This document shows, piece by piece, positions 6,305-6,492 of a stretch of DNA of 6,492 nucleotides. The stretch comes from Pseudomonadota bacterium (GTDB lineage Bacteria > Pseudomonadota > Alphaproteobacteria > Rhizobiales > Kaistiaceae). The stretch spans positions 1 to 6,492 of the forward strand of contig JAEWAD010000124.1 of the NCBI GenBank assembly GCA_023391905.1, in the 5' to 3' direction. The notes beneath the pieces are model-generated. The model ran no database searches and was not told where the DNA came from. It was given only the letters and a program-made list of their open reading frames with translations. The translations under genes were made by a program, and so were the position numbers. Each line of letters starts with the position of its first letter. Position 1 is the first letter of the stretch.

Positions 6305-6324
6305 CCTGACAACCAGAGGTCAGG
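6305..6324 (+). promoter_or_regulatory. Hairpin framing the porin ribosome binding site
   Basis: CCTGAC (6305-6310) pairs with GTCAGG (6319-6324) around an eight-base loop. The Shine-Dalgarno sequence AGAGG (6315-6319) lies in the loop and closes the stem, seven bases before the ATG at 6327. Folding would affect ribosome access, so it may tune porin translation. Confidence 0.5.
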
Positions 6325-6326
6325 TT

Positions 6327-6492
6327 ATGAACTTCAAGACTCTGCTGCTCGGCTCTGCCGCAGCTATCGTGCTCGCAGGCGGCGCCCAGGCTGCCGATCT
6401 CACCGTCGCCGAGCCGGTCGACTACGTGAAGGTTTGCGACGCGTTCGGCGCGGGCTTCTTCTACTCCCCCGGCACCGACACCTGCATCAAGG
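6327..6492 (+). CDS. Rhizobial-type outer membrane porin (Porin_2 family), N-terminal part, cut by the right edge
   Basis: Fifty-five residues can be read. Residues 1-22 form a signal peptide: Lys4, a hydrophobic core rich in Leu and Ala, and AQA before the cleavage site, so the mature protein would start ADLTVAEPVDYVKVCDAFG. This mature start, followed by GAGFFYSPGTDTCIK with Cys37 and Cys53, is the hallmark of the Porin_2 family (Brucella Omp2a/Omp2b, Rhizobium RopA), trimeric 16-strand beta barrels that let small hydrophilic solutes cross the outer membrane; the two cysteines are conserved there. The ATG at 6327 is chosen because the signal peptide begins there and AGAGG lies seven bases upstream. 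The remaining several hundred residues lie beyond the window. It has its own long upstream region and is probably transcribed separately from the glycosylase gene. Confidence 0.92.
   Translation, partial: MNFKTLLLGSAAAIVLAGGAQAADLTVAEPVDYVKVCDAFGAGFFYSPGTDTCIK

Larger units (their letters stand above)
5902..6326. other. 425-base stretch with no supported gene
   Basis: No reading frame here resembles a known protein on either strand. The first part (5902-6055) is GC-rich with short palindromes: GCGGATCCGC at 5941-5950, and TGGCCG/CGGCCA at 5999-6013 with a three-base loop and no T tract, a poor terminator candidate for the glycosylase gene. From about 6060 to 6185 the composition turns clearly AT-richer, as expected for a promoter region of the porin gene, but I cannot fix a convincing -35/-10 pair. 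The distal part (6157-6326) carries several inverted repeats, described separately. No tRNA or known small RNA was recognised. Confidence 0.6.

Noticed and set aside
1..6492. CRISPR array, insertion sequence or prophage elements
   Set aside because: No regularly spaced direct repeats, transposase, integrase or terminal inverted repeats were seen; apart from the gap at 5902-6326 the window is filled by housekeeping-type genes.

Overview
The window looks like a chromosomal segment of an alphaproteobacterium of the order Hyphomicrobiales (Rhizobiales). The evidence is the gene order omega subunit - Rel/SpoT - PyrE - DUF2062 - PdxJ on the minus strand, the Rel protein start typical of rhizobia, the high-GC codon use, and at the right edge the start of a rhizobial-type porin (Porin_2). 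The genus cannot be fixed by eye.

Layout. Positions 1-37 hold a run of 28 C that replaces the expected pdxJ sequence and looks like a sequence-end artefact. From right to left on the minus strand, a tightly spaced cluster runs rpoZ (3990-4364), rel (1660-3867), pyrE (1050-1625), a DUF2062 membrane protein (440-1015) and the 5' part of pdxJ (up to 423). The gaps rel-pyrE, pyrE-DUF2062 and DUF2062-pdxJ are only 34, 34 and 16 bases, so these are probably cotranscribed. The exception is the 122-base rpoZ-rel gap, which is packed with four consecutive inverted repeats. A 268-base divergent intergenic region (4365-4632) carries a promoter candidate in each direction. On the plus strand it is followed by a two-gene unit: an NYN/LabA-type putative nuclease (4633-5235) and a family 4/5-like uracil-DNA glycosylase with four cysteines suited to an iron-sulfur cluster (5251-5901). 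A 425-base stretch without a convincing gene (5902-6326) leads to the porin gene (6327 to beyond the right edge); its distal part contains several inverted repeats, the last one framing the porin ribosome binding site.

Functional reading. The minus cluster couples the stringent response (Rel makes and degrades (p)ppGpp; the omega subunit contributes to a ppGpp site on RNA polymerase in other Proteobacteria) to pyrimidine and vitamin B6 synthesis. The plus-strand pair acts, or probably acts, on nucleic acids. The porin is an unrelated outer-membrane channel gene. All genes belong to known families. The parts least explained by known annotation are the two structured non-coding stretches, in the rpoZ-rel gap and the porin leader.
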